Assembly (NCBI RefSeq): GCF_010550245.1 | Contig: NZ_JAAGLU010000001.1 | Span: 186,001 to 250,000 of the forward strand | DNA from: Streptomyces sp. SID12501 | Lineage (GTDB): Bacteria; Actinomycetota; Actinomycetes; Streptomycetales; Streptomycetaceae | Reading direction: 5' to 3' | DNA length: 64,000 nucleotides | Shown here: positions 6,839 to 14,816 of the stretch, piece after piece | Layout: every line of letters begins with the position of its first letter | Position numbering within the stretch: the first letter of the stretch is position 1 | Made by a program: the position numbers and the translations under genes | Notes under the pieces: generated by a model | Seen by the model: the letters and a program-made list of their open reading frames with translations, nothing else | The model's database searches: none | Told to the model about the DNA's origin: nothing

Positions 6839-8305
6839 ATGTCCGAAAAACTCATCGTCGCCGGAGTTTCCGTCGACACCCGGCACTGGATCGGTGGTGA
6901 ACGCGTCGCGTCCGCCACCACCTTCACCGACACCTCGCCCATCGACGGTCGTACCCTCGGTGAGATCGCTCGCGGCGGGCCTGCCGAGGCCTCTGCCGCC
7001 GTCGCCGCCGCCAAAGCGGCCTTCCCTGCCTGGGCCGCGACTTCCCACACCGAACGGGCTCGCGTCCTGCACGCCATCGCCGACGGTGTCGAGAAGCGGA
7101 TCGAGGACCTGGCGGTCGTCGAGACCAACGACAACGGCGCCCTGCTCCGCTCGCACCGCCGGGGTGTGATGCCCCGGGTCGCGCACAACTTCCGTTTCTT
7201 CGCTGACTGGTTGCTGAAGCTGGACCACGAGGACTTCGAGACGCGGGGCCACACGAACCATGTCTCCTGGGACCCGGCCGGCCCGAGCGTCCTGATCACC
7301 CCGTGGAACGCGCCGCTGATGCTGGCCACCTGGAAGGTCGCCCCGGCCCTCGCCGCCGGCAACACGGTGGTCCTCAAGCCTGCCGAGTGGTCCCCGCTCA
7401 CCGCGTCCCTGCTGGCCGACATCGCCGCCGAGGCGGGACTGCCGGCCGGGGTGCTGAACGTCGTCCAGGGCTACGGCTCCGAGATCGGCGACGCGCTCAC
7501 CTCGCACCCGGACGTACGGCGCATCAGCTTCACCGGGTCCGTACCGACCGCCAAGCACATCGCCGCCTCCGCCGCCGCGAATCTCACCCCGCTCAGTCTC
7601 GAACTCGGCGGAAAGTCACCGCTGTTGGTCTTCGCCGACGCAGACCTGGAACTGGCCGTCGACCTGGCCGTGGAGCAGTACGACAACGCCGGGCAGGTCT
7701 GTCTGGCCGCGACCCGCATCCTCGTCGAGGAGTCGATCGCCGACGAGTTCACCCGGCGATTCATCGACAGGGCAACGCGGTTGACGCAGGGCGACCCGCG
7801 TGACGAAGCCACCGACCTGGGCCCCAACATCCACCCCCGTCAGCTGGAGAAGATCGACGGGTTCGTACAGCGGGCCCTCACCGCGGGGGCACGGGCCGTG
7901 ATCGGCGGGCACCGCACGGACGGGGACGGGCAGTACTACGCGCCCACCCTCCTCGCCGATGTCGCCCAGGACTCGGAGATCGTCCAGGAGGAGGTGTTCG
8001 GGCCGGTCCTCACCCTCCAGACCTTCGCCGACGAGGACGAAGCCGTCCGGCTGGCCAACGACACCCGGTTCGGCCTCGCCGCCACCCTCGCCACCGGTGA
8101 CCCCGAGCGCGCCGAACGCGTCACCGCGCGGCTCGTCGCGGGCACGATCTGGGTCAACTGCTTCTTCGTACGCGACCTCCAGGCGCCCTTCGGCGGCTCC
8201 CGCCTCTCCGGGGTCGGCCGTGAGGGCGGCACCTGGAGCTTCGACTTCTACTGCGACGTCAAGAACACCGTGACCGCGCCGAACGGATGGAACAACCATG
8301 GGTGA
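6839..8305 (+). CDS. NAD-dependent aldehyde dehydrogenase (HpcC/HpaE-like)
   Basis: This 488-residue aldehyde dehydrogenase shows ELGGKSP (general base Glu), the catalytic Cys in GQVCLAAT, the coenzyme loop FTGSVPTAKHI and the C-terminal PFGGSRLSGVGREGG. The ATG at 6839 has TAGGAG upstream; the longer frame from 6803 has none. Its length equals that of 5-carboxymethyl-2-hydroxymuconate semialdehyde dehydrogenases, and it overlaps the ring-cleavage dioxygenase gene by eight bases. The likely role is oxidising the semialdehyde formed by that dioxygenase; specificity is inferred from context. Confidence 0.9.
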   Translation: MSEKLIVAGVSVDTRHWIGGERVASATTFTDTSPIDGRTLGEIARGGPAEASAAVAAAKAAFPAWAATSHTERARVLHAIADGVEKRIEDLAVVETNDNGALLRSHRRGVMPRVAHNFRFFADWLLKLDHEDFETRGHTNHVSWDPAGPSVLITPWNAPLMLATWKVAPALAAGNTVVLKPAEWSPLTASLLADIAAEAGLPAGVLNVVQGYGSEIGDALTSHPDVRRISFTGSVPTAKHIAASAAANLTPLSLELGGKSPLLVFADADLELAVDLAVEQYDNAGQVCLAATRILVEESIADEFTRRFIDRATRLTQGDPRDEATDLGPNIHPRQLEKIDGFVQRALTAGARAVIGGHRTDGDGQYYAPTLLADVAQDSEIVQEEVFGPVLTLQTFADEDEAVRLANDTRFGLAATLATGDPERAERVTARLVAGTIWVNCFFVRDLQAPFGGSRLSGVGREGGTWSFDFYCDVKNTVTAPNGWNNHG

Positions 8306-9218
8306 GATCGTCGGGGCGGGTCTGCTCGCGCACGTGCCCACCATCGTGCTGCCGGAGGCCGACCGGCTGGAGCTGAACGAGGGCAAGGAGATCACCCTCG
8401 TCACCGGCCTGCACCAGCTCCGCCGGGAGGTCTTCGAGCGGGATGCCGCCGACGACTACGACACGGTCGTCGTCCTCGACTCGCACTGGGCCACCACCGT
8501 CGAGTTCGTCGTCGGTGCCCAGCAGCGCCGGGCCGGTCTCTTCACCTCCGAAGAACTGCCGCGCGGTATGTGCCGGATGCCGTACGACTATCCCGGCGAC
8601 CCCGAACTCGCCCACAACATCGCCCAGTTCGCAGACAAGCACGGCACCTGGATCACCCCGATCGACGACGACCACCTACCGGTCTACTACGCGACGATCA
8701 ACCTCTGGAAGTTCCTCGGCGAGGGCCTGCCCGACAAGCGGTGGGTGACCATCGGGGTCTGCCAGACCGGCGACATGGAGGACCATCTGCGGCTGGGTCG
8801 GGCGCTCGCCGACGGGATCGCCGCCACCCCCGGGCGCCGGGTGCTCGTCATCGCCTCCGGCGCCCTCTCGCACACCTTCTGGCCGCTGCGCCAGATCCGC
8901 GACCACGAGGCCAGCGACCCGGTCCACATCTTCACGCCGGAGGCCCGCGCCGCCGACGAGGAGCGCATCGCCTGGTTCAAGGAGGGCCGCCACGACCAAG
9001 TCCTCGACACCATGCCGGAGTTCTGGAAGCACAAGCCCGAGGCGAAGTTCTTCCACTACCTGATGCTGGCCGGCGCCCTCGGCGAGCAGGCCTGCACCGC
9101 ACCCGCCCGCCAGTACGGCGAGTACGAGAACTCCGTCGGCACCGGCCAGGTCCACCTGTGGTTCGACCGCCCGACTGGTGGCTGGACCGCGCCCCGAACC
9201 CCCGTACAGGAGCCCTGA
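8298..9218 (+). CDS. LigB-superfamily extradiol ring-cleavage dioxygenase
   Basis: This 306-residue class III extradiol dioxygenase resembles 3,4-dihydroxyphenylacetate 2,3-dioxygenase (HpcB/HpaD type). Candidate metal ligands are His12 (LLAHVPT) and His63 (DSHW). The start lies inside the aldehyde dehydrogenase gene (8-base overlap), and the next gene starts two bases after its stop, so translation is tightly coupled. It would insert O2 into a catechol ring next to the hydroxyls to give a muconate semialdehyde. Homoprotocatechuate is the favoured substrate because of the flanking dehydrogenase and FAH-fold enzyme, but other catechols are possible. Confidence 0.87.
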   Translation: MGEIVGAGLLAHVPTIVLPEADRLELNEGKEITLVTGLHQLRREVFERDAADDYDTVVVLDSHWATTVEFVVGAQQRRAGLFTSEELPRGMCRMPYDYPGDPELAHNIAQFADKHGTWITPIDDDHLPVYYATINLWKFLGEGLPDKRWVTIGVCQTGDMEDHLRLGRALADGIAATPGRRVLVIASGALSHTFWPLRQIRDHEASDPVHIFTPEARAADEERIAWFKEGRHDQVLDTMPEFWKHKPEAKFFHYLMLAGALGEQACTAPARQYGEYENSVGTGQVHLWFDRPTGGWTAPRTPVQEP

Positions 9219-9219
9219 C

Positions 9220-10065
9220 ATGCCCGAATACCGCCGCATTCTCCTCGACGGCGCCGCTGTCCAGGTCACCGTCGACGGTGACGAACTCGTCGCCGGGGAC
9301 GGTCGCCGGGTCAAGACGGGGGAGGCGCAGCATCTGCCTCCCGTCGTGCCGTCCAAGGTCGTCGCCGTTCATCTCAACCACCGCAGCCGCGTGGACGAGT
9401 TCCGGATCCAACTGACGCCCACGCCCACCTACTTCCACAAACCGACCTCCTCACTCAACTCGCACCGGCGCGCCGTCGTCCGCCCCGAGGGCTGCAAGTG
9501 GCTCAACTACGAGGGCGAGGTCGCCATCGTCATCGGGAAGACCGCGCGGAACATCTCGCAGGCCGAGGCGGGGGAGTACATCGCCGGGTACACCGTCGCC
9601 AACGACTACGGCCTGCACGACTTCCGTGACACCGACGCCGGTTCGATGCTCCGGGTCAAGGGCTCCGACACGCTGTGCCCGCTCGGCCCCGGCCTCGTCA
9701 CCGACTGGGACTTCCACGGCAAGTACCTGCGCACGTACGTCAACGGCGAGGTCGTGCAAAACGGTTCGACGGACGAGATGGAGTGGGACATGCACTACCT
9801 CGTCGCCGACATCGCCCGCACCATCACCCTCCACCCGGGCGACGTCCTGCTCTCCGGTACGCCCGCCAACTCCCGGCCCGTCCAGCCCGGCGACGTCGTC
9901 GAGGTAGAGGTGGAGGGGCTCGGACGGCTGACGAACCACATCGTCACCGGGCCGACCCCGGTCCGGACCGACGTCGGCGCGCAGCCCACCGAGTCCGAGG
10001 AGGTGCTGTCCACCGCGCTCGGCGGCGACTGGGAGTTCCGCGGCATCCGGGCGCCCCGGCGTTGA
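9220..10065 (+). CDS. Fumarylacetoacetate-hydrolase-fold enzyme (HpcE-like)
   Basis: This 281-residue FAH-family enzyme has a small N-terminal domain, then LNYEGEVAIVIGK (metal-binding Glu), NDYGLHDFR and the closing LLSGTPANS. The ATG at 9220 has ACAGGAG upstream; the track-length start at 9178 lies in the preceding gene. Single-domain members hydrolyse or decarboxylate C-C bonds of ring-cleavage products, as HpcE/HpaG does. It would act after the dioxygenase and semialdehyde dehydrogenase. No separate HpcD-type isomerase gene is visible in the window. Confidence 0.87.
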   Translation: MPEYRRILLDGAAVQVTVDGDELVAGDGRRVKTGEAQHLPPVVPSKVVAVHLNHRSRVDEFRIQLTPTPTYFHKPTSSLNSHRRAVVRPEGCKWLNYEGEVAIVIGKTARNISQAEAGEYIAGYTVANDYGLHDFRDTDAGSMLRVKGSDTLCPLGPGLVTDWDFHGKYLRTYVNGEVVQNGSTDEMEWDMHYLVADIARTITLHPGDVLLSGTPANSRPVQPGDVVEVEVEGLGRLTNHIVTGPTPVRTDVGAQPTESEEVLSTALGGDWEFRGIRAPRR

Positions 10066-10091
10066 CCATGGTCACGGGTAGGGTCACGGTC

Positions 10092-10700
10092 ATGACCGAG
10101 CCCGCCGCCCCGCGCCGCCCCCGCAAGCGCGTGACCTACGGTGCCGGCCGCGAGGCCCTGCTGAACGCCGCCGTACGCGTGGTGGCCCGCGGCGGGCTCC
10201 GCAAGCTCACGTACCGGGCGGTCGCCGAGGAGGCGGGCGTCACGCACGGGCTCGTCGTGCACCACTTCGGCTCGCGCGACGCGCTGATCGAGGAAGCCCT
10301 CACCCACGCCATCCGCTCCTCCCTGACCAGCAGCGACCTCGAAACCGGTACGGGCAGGGCGGCCGACTTCTCGGCCGGGCTGACGGAGATGGTGGAGAGC
10401 GGCCCCGACCTCCAGGCCTTCCAGTACGAACTGCTCCTGGAGTCCCGCCGCAAGCCCGAACTGCTCCCGCACCTGCGCGCGCTGTACGACAACGAGTACT
10501 TCGAGGCCACCCGGCGCGAGCTGGCCCAACTGCTGCCCGGGACGGTCGGCGAGGGCCTGTCCCGCATGGTCTTCGCCACGCTGGAGGGCCTGGTCCTGCA
10601 CCAGCTCGTGTTCGGCGAGCGCCAGATCATCGAGGACGCCCTCGACGAGCTGCGCAACGTCCTGCGTCTCCTGGCCGCCGACCGCGACGGCGAGGCCTGA
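10092..10700 (+). CDS. TetR-family regulator closing the dioxygenase operon
   Basis: This 202-residue regulator has the TetR HTH at about residues 15-60 (LTYRAVAEEAGVTHGLVVHH), and the glycine-histidine-rich turn is typical. The second ATG at 10092 is preferred over 10068 because the domain starts soon after and a G-rich stretch precedes it. It begins 26 bases after the FAH-fold gene, so it is probably the last gene of the ferredoxin-to-FAH operon. It is one candidate binder of the shared 14-bp palindrome; the GAF-LuxR protein at 20658 is the other. Confidence 0.88.
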   Translation: MTEPAAPRRPRKRVTYGAGREALLNAAVRVVARGGLRKLTYRAVAEEAGVTHGLVVHHFGSRDALIEEALTHAIRSSLTSSDLETGTGRAADFSAGLTEMVESGPDLQAFQYELLLESRRKPELLPHLRALYDNEYFEATRRELAQLLPGTVGEGLSRMVFATLEGLVLHQLVFGERQIIEDALDELRNVLRLLAADRDGEA

Positions 10701-10713
10701 GCCGTCTCCGGCT

Positions 10714-10778
10714 GATCTCGGCCGTGGATCTCGGCCGTGGATCTCGGCCGTGGATCTCGGCCGTGGATTTCGACTGTG
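10714..10778 (+). repeat. Five 13-bp tandem repeats
   Basis: Four exact copies of GATCTCGGCCGTG (10714-10765) are followed by one degenerate copy (GATTTCGACTGTG). They lie in the 204-base gap between the TetR stop and the permease start. Confidence 0.9.
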
Positions 10779-10821
10779 TAAGAAATCCCGTCGGTGCCGG
10801 AATCACCGCGCCGGACCCCTT

Positions 10822-10872
10822 GCCAAACGGATAGTTCCACCCCACCATGAGGCAACTCGTTTGGCCTGAAAC
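10822..10872. promoter_or_regulatory. Shared operator, copy 3, plus half-site
   Basis: GTTTGGCCTGAAAC at 10859-10872 is copy 1 in reverse orientation with one mismatch, and its outer bases (CGAGT on the other strand) match copy 2. A half-site GCCAAACGG lies 37 bases upstream at 10822-10830, overlapping a possible -35 (TTGCCA). It is in the promoter region of the permease operon. Confidence 0.7.
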
Positions 10873-10904
10873 GATCCTCCCTCTTCCCTTGGCAGGTGAT
10901 CCGA

Positions 10905-12365
10905 GTGGACAGTCAGACGGTCTCCCCAGAGCAGACCGCGCGGGACGCATCCACCGCAGGCAAGCTCAAGCCCAACGCCCTCGGCGTGCTGGGCATCCTC
11001 TTCCTCGTCCTGTCCGCCCAGGCGCCGCTCACCGGCATCGCCGGATCGGTCCCCATCTCCGTCGCGATCGGCAACGGTCCCGGCACGGCCGGCGCCTACG
11101 TGCTGGTCGGCGTGGTGACCCTGCTCTTCGCCGTCGGCTTCGTCACCATGGGCCGGCACGTCGTCGACGCGGGCGCCTTCTACACGTACATCGGCAAAGG
11201 CCTCGGGCGGACCACCGGCGCCGGCAGCGCGGGCGTGGCGCTCTTCGCGTACTGCGCCATCCAGGCCGCCATGTACGGGCTGTACGGCGCCATCGTCAAC
11301 GGCCTGGTCAGCGCCCACACGGGACTCGACCTGCCCTGGTGGGTGTGGTCGCTGGCCACCATGGCCCTCGTGCAGCTGCTCGGCGCCACCGGCATCGACA
11401 TGGGCGCCAAACTGCTGGCTGTCTTCGTCATCGCCGAGTTCAGCATCCTGCTGGTCTTCAGCCTGGTCACCCTCTTCAAGGGCGGCGGGCCGGAGGGGCT
11501 CGGGATCTCGGAGACCTTCTCGCCGAGCGCGGTGACCCAGGGCGCGCCGGGCGTGGCCGTGATGTTCGCCCTCGCGTCCATGTTCGGCTTCGAGGCCACC
11601 GCGATCTACGGGGAAGAGGCGCGCGAACCGAAGAAGACCGTCCCGCGGGCCACCTACCTGGCGATCGTCGTGGTCGTCGGCTTCTTCGCGCTGACCTCCT
11701 GGATGCTCGTCTCCGCGCACGGCGCTTCGAAGGCTGTCGCGGCGGCGGGTCAGGCGCTGGAGAGCGGGGACTCGACGGCGTTCGTCTTCGCCCCGATCGC
11801 CGCCGAGTTCGGCGACTGGGTGGGCGACGTCCTGCCCGTCCTGCTGGCCACCTCTCTCTTCGCCGGCCTCCTGACCTTCCACAACTCGGCCAACCGCTAT
11901 CTCTTCTCGCTCGGCCGCGACGGACTGCTCCCCGGCCGCCTCTGCACGCTCAACAGCCGCCGTTCGCCCTGGTTGGCGGGCTGCGTACAGACGGCCGTCG
12001 CGGTGGCCCTGGTGGTGCCGTTCGCCTTCGCGGGCAAGGACCCCGTGCTGACGCTCTTCTCCTGGTTCAGCGGTGTCGCCGTCCTCGGGATGATGCTCCT
12101 GTACCTGCTGACCTCGGTGTCCGTGGTCGTCTTCTTCCGTCGCGAGCGCCTCGACACACGCCTGTGGAACACGCTGATCGCCCCCGCCCTGGCCACGGTC
12201 GCCGTCGCGGGCGCGGTCTGGCTGATCCTCGACAACTTCACCACCCTCATCGGCGGCGACAGCGGCACCGCCCTGTGGCTGGAGCTGACCGTCCCGGCCG
12301 TCATGGCACTCGGTCTCGTCACCGCCCGGCTGACCCGCCCGCGGGTACCGGCTGCCGACGCCTGA
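10905..12365 (+). CDS. APC-superfamily amino acid/amine permease
   Basis: This 486-residue integral membrane protein has about 12 hydrophobic segments and the APC signature near its start (FLVLSAQAPLTGIAGSVP, then GAGAFYTYIGKG-like glycine-rich turns). The conserved GFEATAIYGEEAREPKKTVPRA loop region sits at about residues 225-245. The GTG at 10905 is chosen because AGGTGA is five bases upstream. It is followed by an aldehyde dehydrogenase and the gamma-glutamyl-amide hydrolase, so it probably imports the amine or amino acid that the ligase then glutamylates. Confidence 0.88.
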   Translation: MDSQTVSPEQTARDASTAGKLKPNALGVLGILFLVLSAQAPLTGIAGSVPISVAIGNGPGTAGAYVLVGVVTLLFAVGFVTMGRHVVDAGAFYTYIGKGLGRTTGAGSAGVALFAYCAIQAAMYGLYGAIVNGLVSAHTGLDLPWWVWSLATMALVQLLGATGIDMGAKLLAVFVIAEFSILLVFSLVTLFKGGGPEGLGISETFSPSAVTQGAPGVAVMFALASMFGFEATAIYGEEAREPKKTVPRATYLAIVVVVGFFALTSWMLVSAHGASKAVAAAGQALESGDSTAFVFAPIAAEFGDWVGDVLPVLLATSLFAGLLTFHNSANRYLFSLGRDGLLPGRLCTLNSRRSPWLAGCVQTAVAVALVVPFAFAGKDPVLTLFSWFSGVAVLGMMLLYLLTSVSVVVFFRRERLDTRLWNTLIAPALATVAVAGAVWLILDNFTTLIGGDSGTALWLELTVPAVMALGLVTARLTRPRVPAADA

Positions 12366-12478
12366 TCCGGCCACGCGCCCGCCTCCGGAGCGGCTCCGGC
12401 CGCTCCGGAGGCCTTCACTCGCGTTCTCGACCGCTCGCTCCCCGCCCACCCACCCATCCATCTGTTCTGGAGGCCCGC

Positions 12479-13969
12479 ATGTCGCCTGTCACCCACGACG
12501 AGTGGCTCCGCCGAGCCAAGGCGCCCGTGGTGTACGGCGCACACCACATCGACGGCAGGGACGAACCCGGCGGCGGTGTCACCTTCGCCGTCGTCTCGCC
12601 GCGCGACGGTCAGGTGCTGACCGAGGTCGCCGACGGCGGCCCCGCCGAGGTGGACGCCGCCGTGGCCGCCGCCCGCCGGGCCTTCGACACCGGACCCTGG
12701 CCGCGCCTCGCGCCCGCCGAACGGGGCAGGGTCCTGCTGCGGCTCGCCGAACTCCTCGAAGAACAGCGCGAGTCGCTCGCCCTGACGGTGACCCTTGAGA
12801 TGGGCAAGCCGATCACGGACGCGCACGACATCGAACTGCGCGCCGCCATCAACACCTTCCGCTGGTACGGCCAGTTGGCCGACAAACTCACTGACGAGGC
12901 CCCGCACACCGCACCCGACGCGCTCGCCCTCGTCACTCGCGAACCGGCCGGTGTCGTCGGAGCGGTCGTCCCCTGGAACTTCCCGCTCACACTGGCCAGT
13001 TGGAAGGTCGCCCCGGCACTCGCCGCCGGTTGCACGGTCGTCCTCAAGCCTTCGGAGAACTCCCCGCTGTCCGCCCTCGTTCTCGGCCGGCTCGGCACCG
13101 AGGCCGGGCTGCCGCCGGGCGTCCTCAACGTCGTCGCCGGAGACGGTCCGGGAGCCGGACGCGCGCTCGGGCTCCACCCCGGCGTCGACGTACTGGCGTT
13201 CACCGGTTCAACGGCTGTCGGTCGTCACTTTCTGCGTTACTCCGCGAACTCCAACCTCAAGCGCGTCTGGCTGGAGCTGGGCGGCAAGTCACCCAACATC
13301 ATCCTTCCCGACGCCCCCGACCTGGAGAAGGCCGCCGCCACCGCCGCCTGGGGCATCTTCTTCAACCAGGGCGAGATGTGCACCGCGCCCTCGCGACTGC
13401 TGGTCCACTCCTCCATCGCCGAGCAGGTCACCGAGTCGATCGTCCGCCGGGCGCGCGAACTGCGCGTCGGTGATCCGCTCGACCCCGCCACGGAGATGGG
13501 CGCACTGGTCGGGCAAGCCCATCTGGACCGCGTACTCGACCACATCGGTACGGGCAGGGAGGAGGGCGCGCGCCTGCGCACCGGCGGCAACCGCGTTCTG
13601 GAGAGCACCGGTGGCACCTATCTGGAGCCGACCGTCTTCGACCGGGTCGGCCCCGGCGCGCGCCTCGCCCGTGAGGAGATCTTCGGCCCGGTCCTGTCCG
13701 TCCTCACCTTCGACGACGTCGACGAGGCGGTACGGCTGGCCAACGCCACCGAGTACGGCCTCGCCGCCGGCCTGTGGACCTCGGACCTGACCACCGCCCA
13801 CCAGGTCTCGCGGGCGCTGAAGGCCGGCACGGTCTGGGTCAACTGCTACGAGGAGGGCGACCTGACCGTCCCCTTCGGCGGCATGAAGCAGTCCGGCAAC
13901 GGCCGCGACAAGTCCGCGCACGCCCTGGAGAAGTACACCGAGCTCAAGACCACCTGGATCCAGCTGTGA
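12479..13969 (+). CDS. Aldehyde dehydrogenase (PuuC-like)
   Basis: This 496-residue NAD(P)-dependent aldehyde dehydrogenase has the general-base motif LELGGKSPN, the catalytic Cys in NQGEMCTAPSRLLV and the C-terminal PFGGMKQSGNGRDKS. The last motif is characteristic of the gamma-(glutamylamino)butyraldehyde/PuuC group. The ATG has TGGAGG seven bases upstream. Its stop overlaps the next start (GTGA). Placed between a permease and a gamma-glutamyl-amide hydrolase, it would oxidise an aldehyde produced from a gamma-glutamylated amine. Confidence 0.92.
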   Translation: MSPVTHDEWLRRAKAPVVYGAHHIDGRDEPGGGVTFAVVSPRDGQVLTEVADGGPAEVDAAVAAARRAFDTGPWPRLAPAERGRVLLRLAELLEEQRESLALTVTLEMGKPITDAHDIELRAAINTFRWYGQLADKLTDEAPHTAPDALALVTREPAGVVGAVVPWNFPLTLASWKVAPALAAGCTVVLKPSENSPLSALVLGRLGTEAGLPPGVLNVVAGDGPGAGRALGLHPGVDVLAFTGSTAVGRHFLRYSANSNLKRVWLELGGKSPNIILPDAPDLEKAAATAAWGIFFNQGEMCTAPSRLLVHSSIAEQVTESIVRRARELRVGDPLDPATEMGALVGQAHLDRVLDHIGTGREEGARLRTGGNRVLESTGGTYLEPTVFDRVGPGARLAREEIFGPVLSVLTFDDVDEAVRLANATEYGLAAGLWTSDLTTAHQVSRALKAGTVWVNCYEEGDLTVPFGGMKQSGNGRDKSAHALEKYTELKTTWIQL

Positions 13970-14673
13970 CGACGCGAGCGAGGCCGCTCATCGCGATCCC
14001 GGCCCGCTTCGCCACCTCCACGTCCGCGCTGCGCCACGCCGCCGAGGTCAACGCCCGCGCCCTTATCGAGGCGGTCTGGCGGGCGGGCGGCGAACCGGCG
14101 AGCATCCATCCGGCCGACAGCGACGTGGCGGCCCGCCTCGCCCGCTTCGACGGTGTCCTGCTCCCAGGCGGCGGCGATCTCGCCCCGCACCTCTACGGCG
14201 CCGCCGACACCCACGACACGGTGTACGACGTCGACGACCTCCAGGACACCTTCGACCTCCAAGTCGCCCGCAGCGCACTGGAATCGAGTGTCCCGCTGCT
14301 CGCGATCTGCCGCGGCCTGCAGGTCGTCAACGTCGCCCTGGGCGGCACCCTGCACCAGGACATGGGCGGACCGGAGCGCGAACACCGGCACGTCGTCCAC
14401 CCGGTGACGATCCGTCAGAGCTCGCTGCTGGCAAGGGTCGTCGGCGTCGAGAAGGCTGAGGTGTCCTGCTACCACCATCAGCGCGTCGACCACCCGGGCA
14501 CAGGTCTGGAAGTCACCGCGACGGCGATGGACGGCACGATCGAGGCACTCGAACTCCCGTACACCCGGGGCTGGTTCACCGCCGTCCAGTGGCATCCCGA
14601 GGACACCGCCCACGAGGACCCGGCCCAACAGGCCCTCTTCGACGCGCTGGTGAAAGCGGCCCGGCGCAACTGA
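13966..14673 (+). CDS. Class I glutamine amidotransferase-like gamma-glutamyl-amide hydrolase (PuuD-like)
   Basis: This 235-residue peptidase C26 family protein has nucleophile Cys115 in AICRGLQ, His210 and Glu212 in VQWHPED, and the oxyanion loop LLPGGGD at 66-71. The GTG overlaps the aldehyde dehydrogenase stop. PuuD-type enzymes release glutamate from a gamma-glutamyl-amide at the end of the pathway. That makes it the functional counterpart of the glutamine-synthetase-like ligase 10 kb upstream. A Puu-type FAD oxidase is not encoded nearby. Confidence 0.9.
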   Translation: MTTRARPLIAIPARFATSTSALRHAAEVNARALIEAVWRAGGEPASIHPADSDVAARLARFDGVLLPGGGDLAPHLYGAADTHDTVYDVDDLQDTFDLQVARSALESSVPLLAICRGLQVVNVALGGTLHQDMGGPEREHRHVVHPVTIRQSSLLARVVGVEKAEVSCYHHQRVDHPGTGLEVTATAMDGTIEALELPYTRGWFTAVQWHPEDTAHEDPAQQALFDALVKAARRN

Positions 14674-14746
14674 GTGAACTCGCGCAGGTCGGAGCCGCCC
14701 CGGACCCCAGGGGAGTACGGGGTACGGGGCGGCGGCCCATTTGCCG

Positions 14747-14775
14747 GGGGCGCGGGGAACTGCGCGACAAGCCCC
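14747..14775 (-). repeat. Dispersed Streptomyces intergenic repeat
   Basis: This 29-base core is identical, in reverse complement, to the segment at 61058-61086 (it contains TTGTCGCGCAGTTCCCCGCG). It lies in the convergent gap between the hydrolase and amidohydrolase genes. It is probably a non-autonomous dispersed element that may form a stem. Confidence 0.8.
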
Positions 14776-14816
14776 ACCGGTCCAGCGGACGATGAACCGC
14801 CCGACCGGTGGAACGC

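Noticed and set aside
10714..10778. CRISPR array
   Set aside because: The units are 13 bp in direct contact without spacers, and no cas gene is present.
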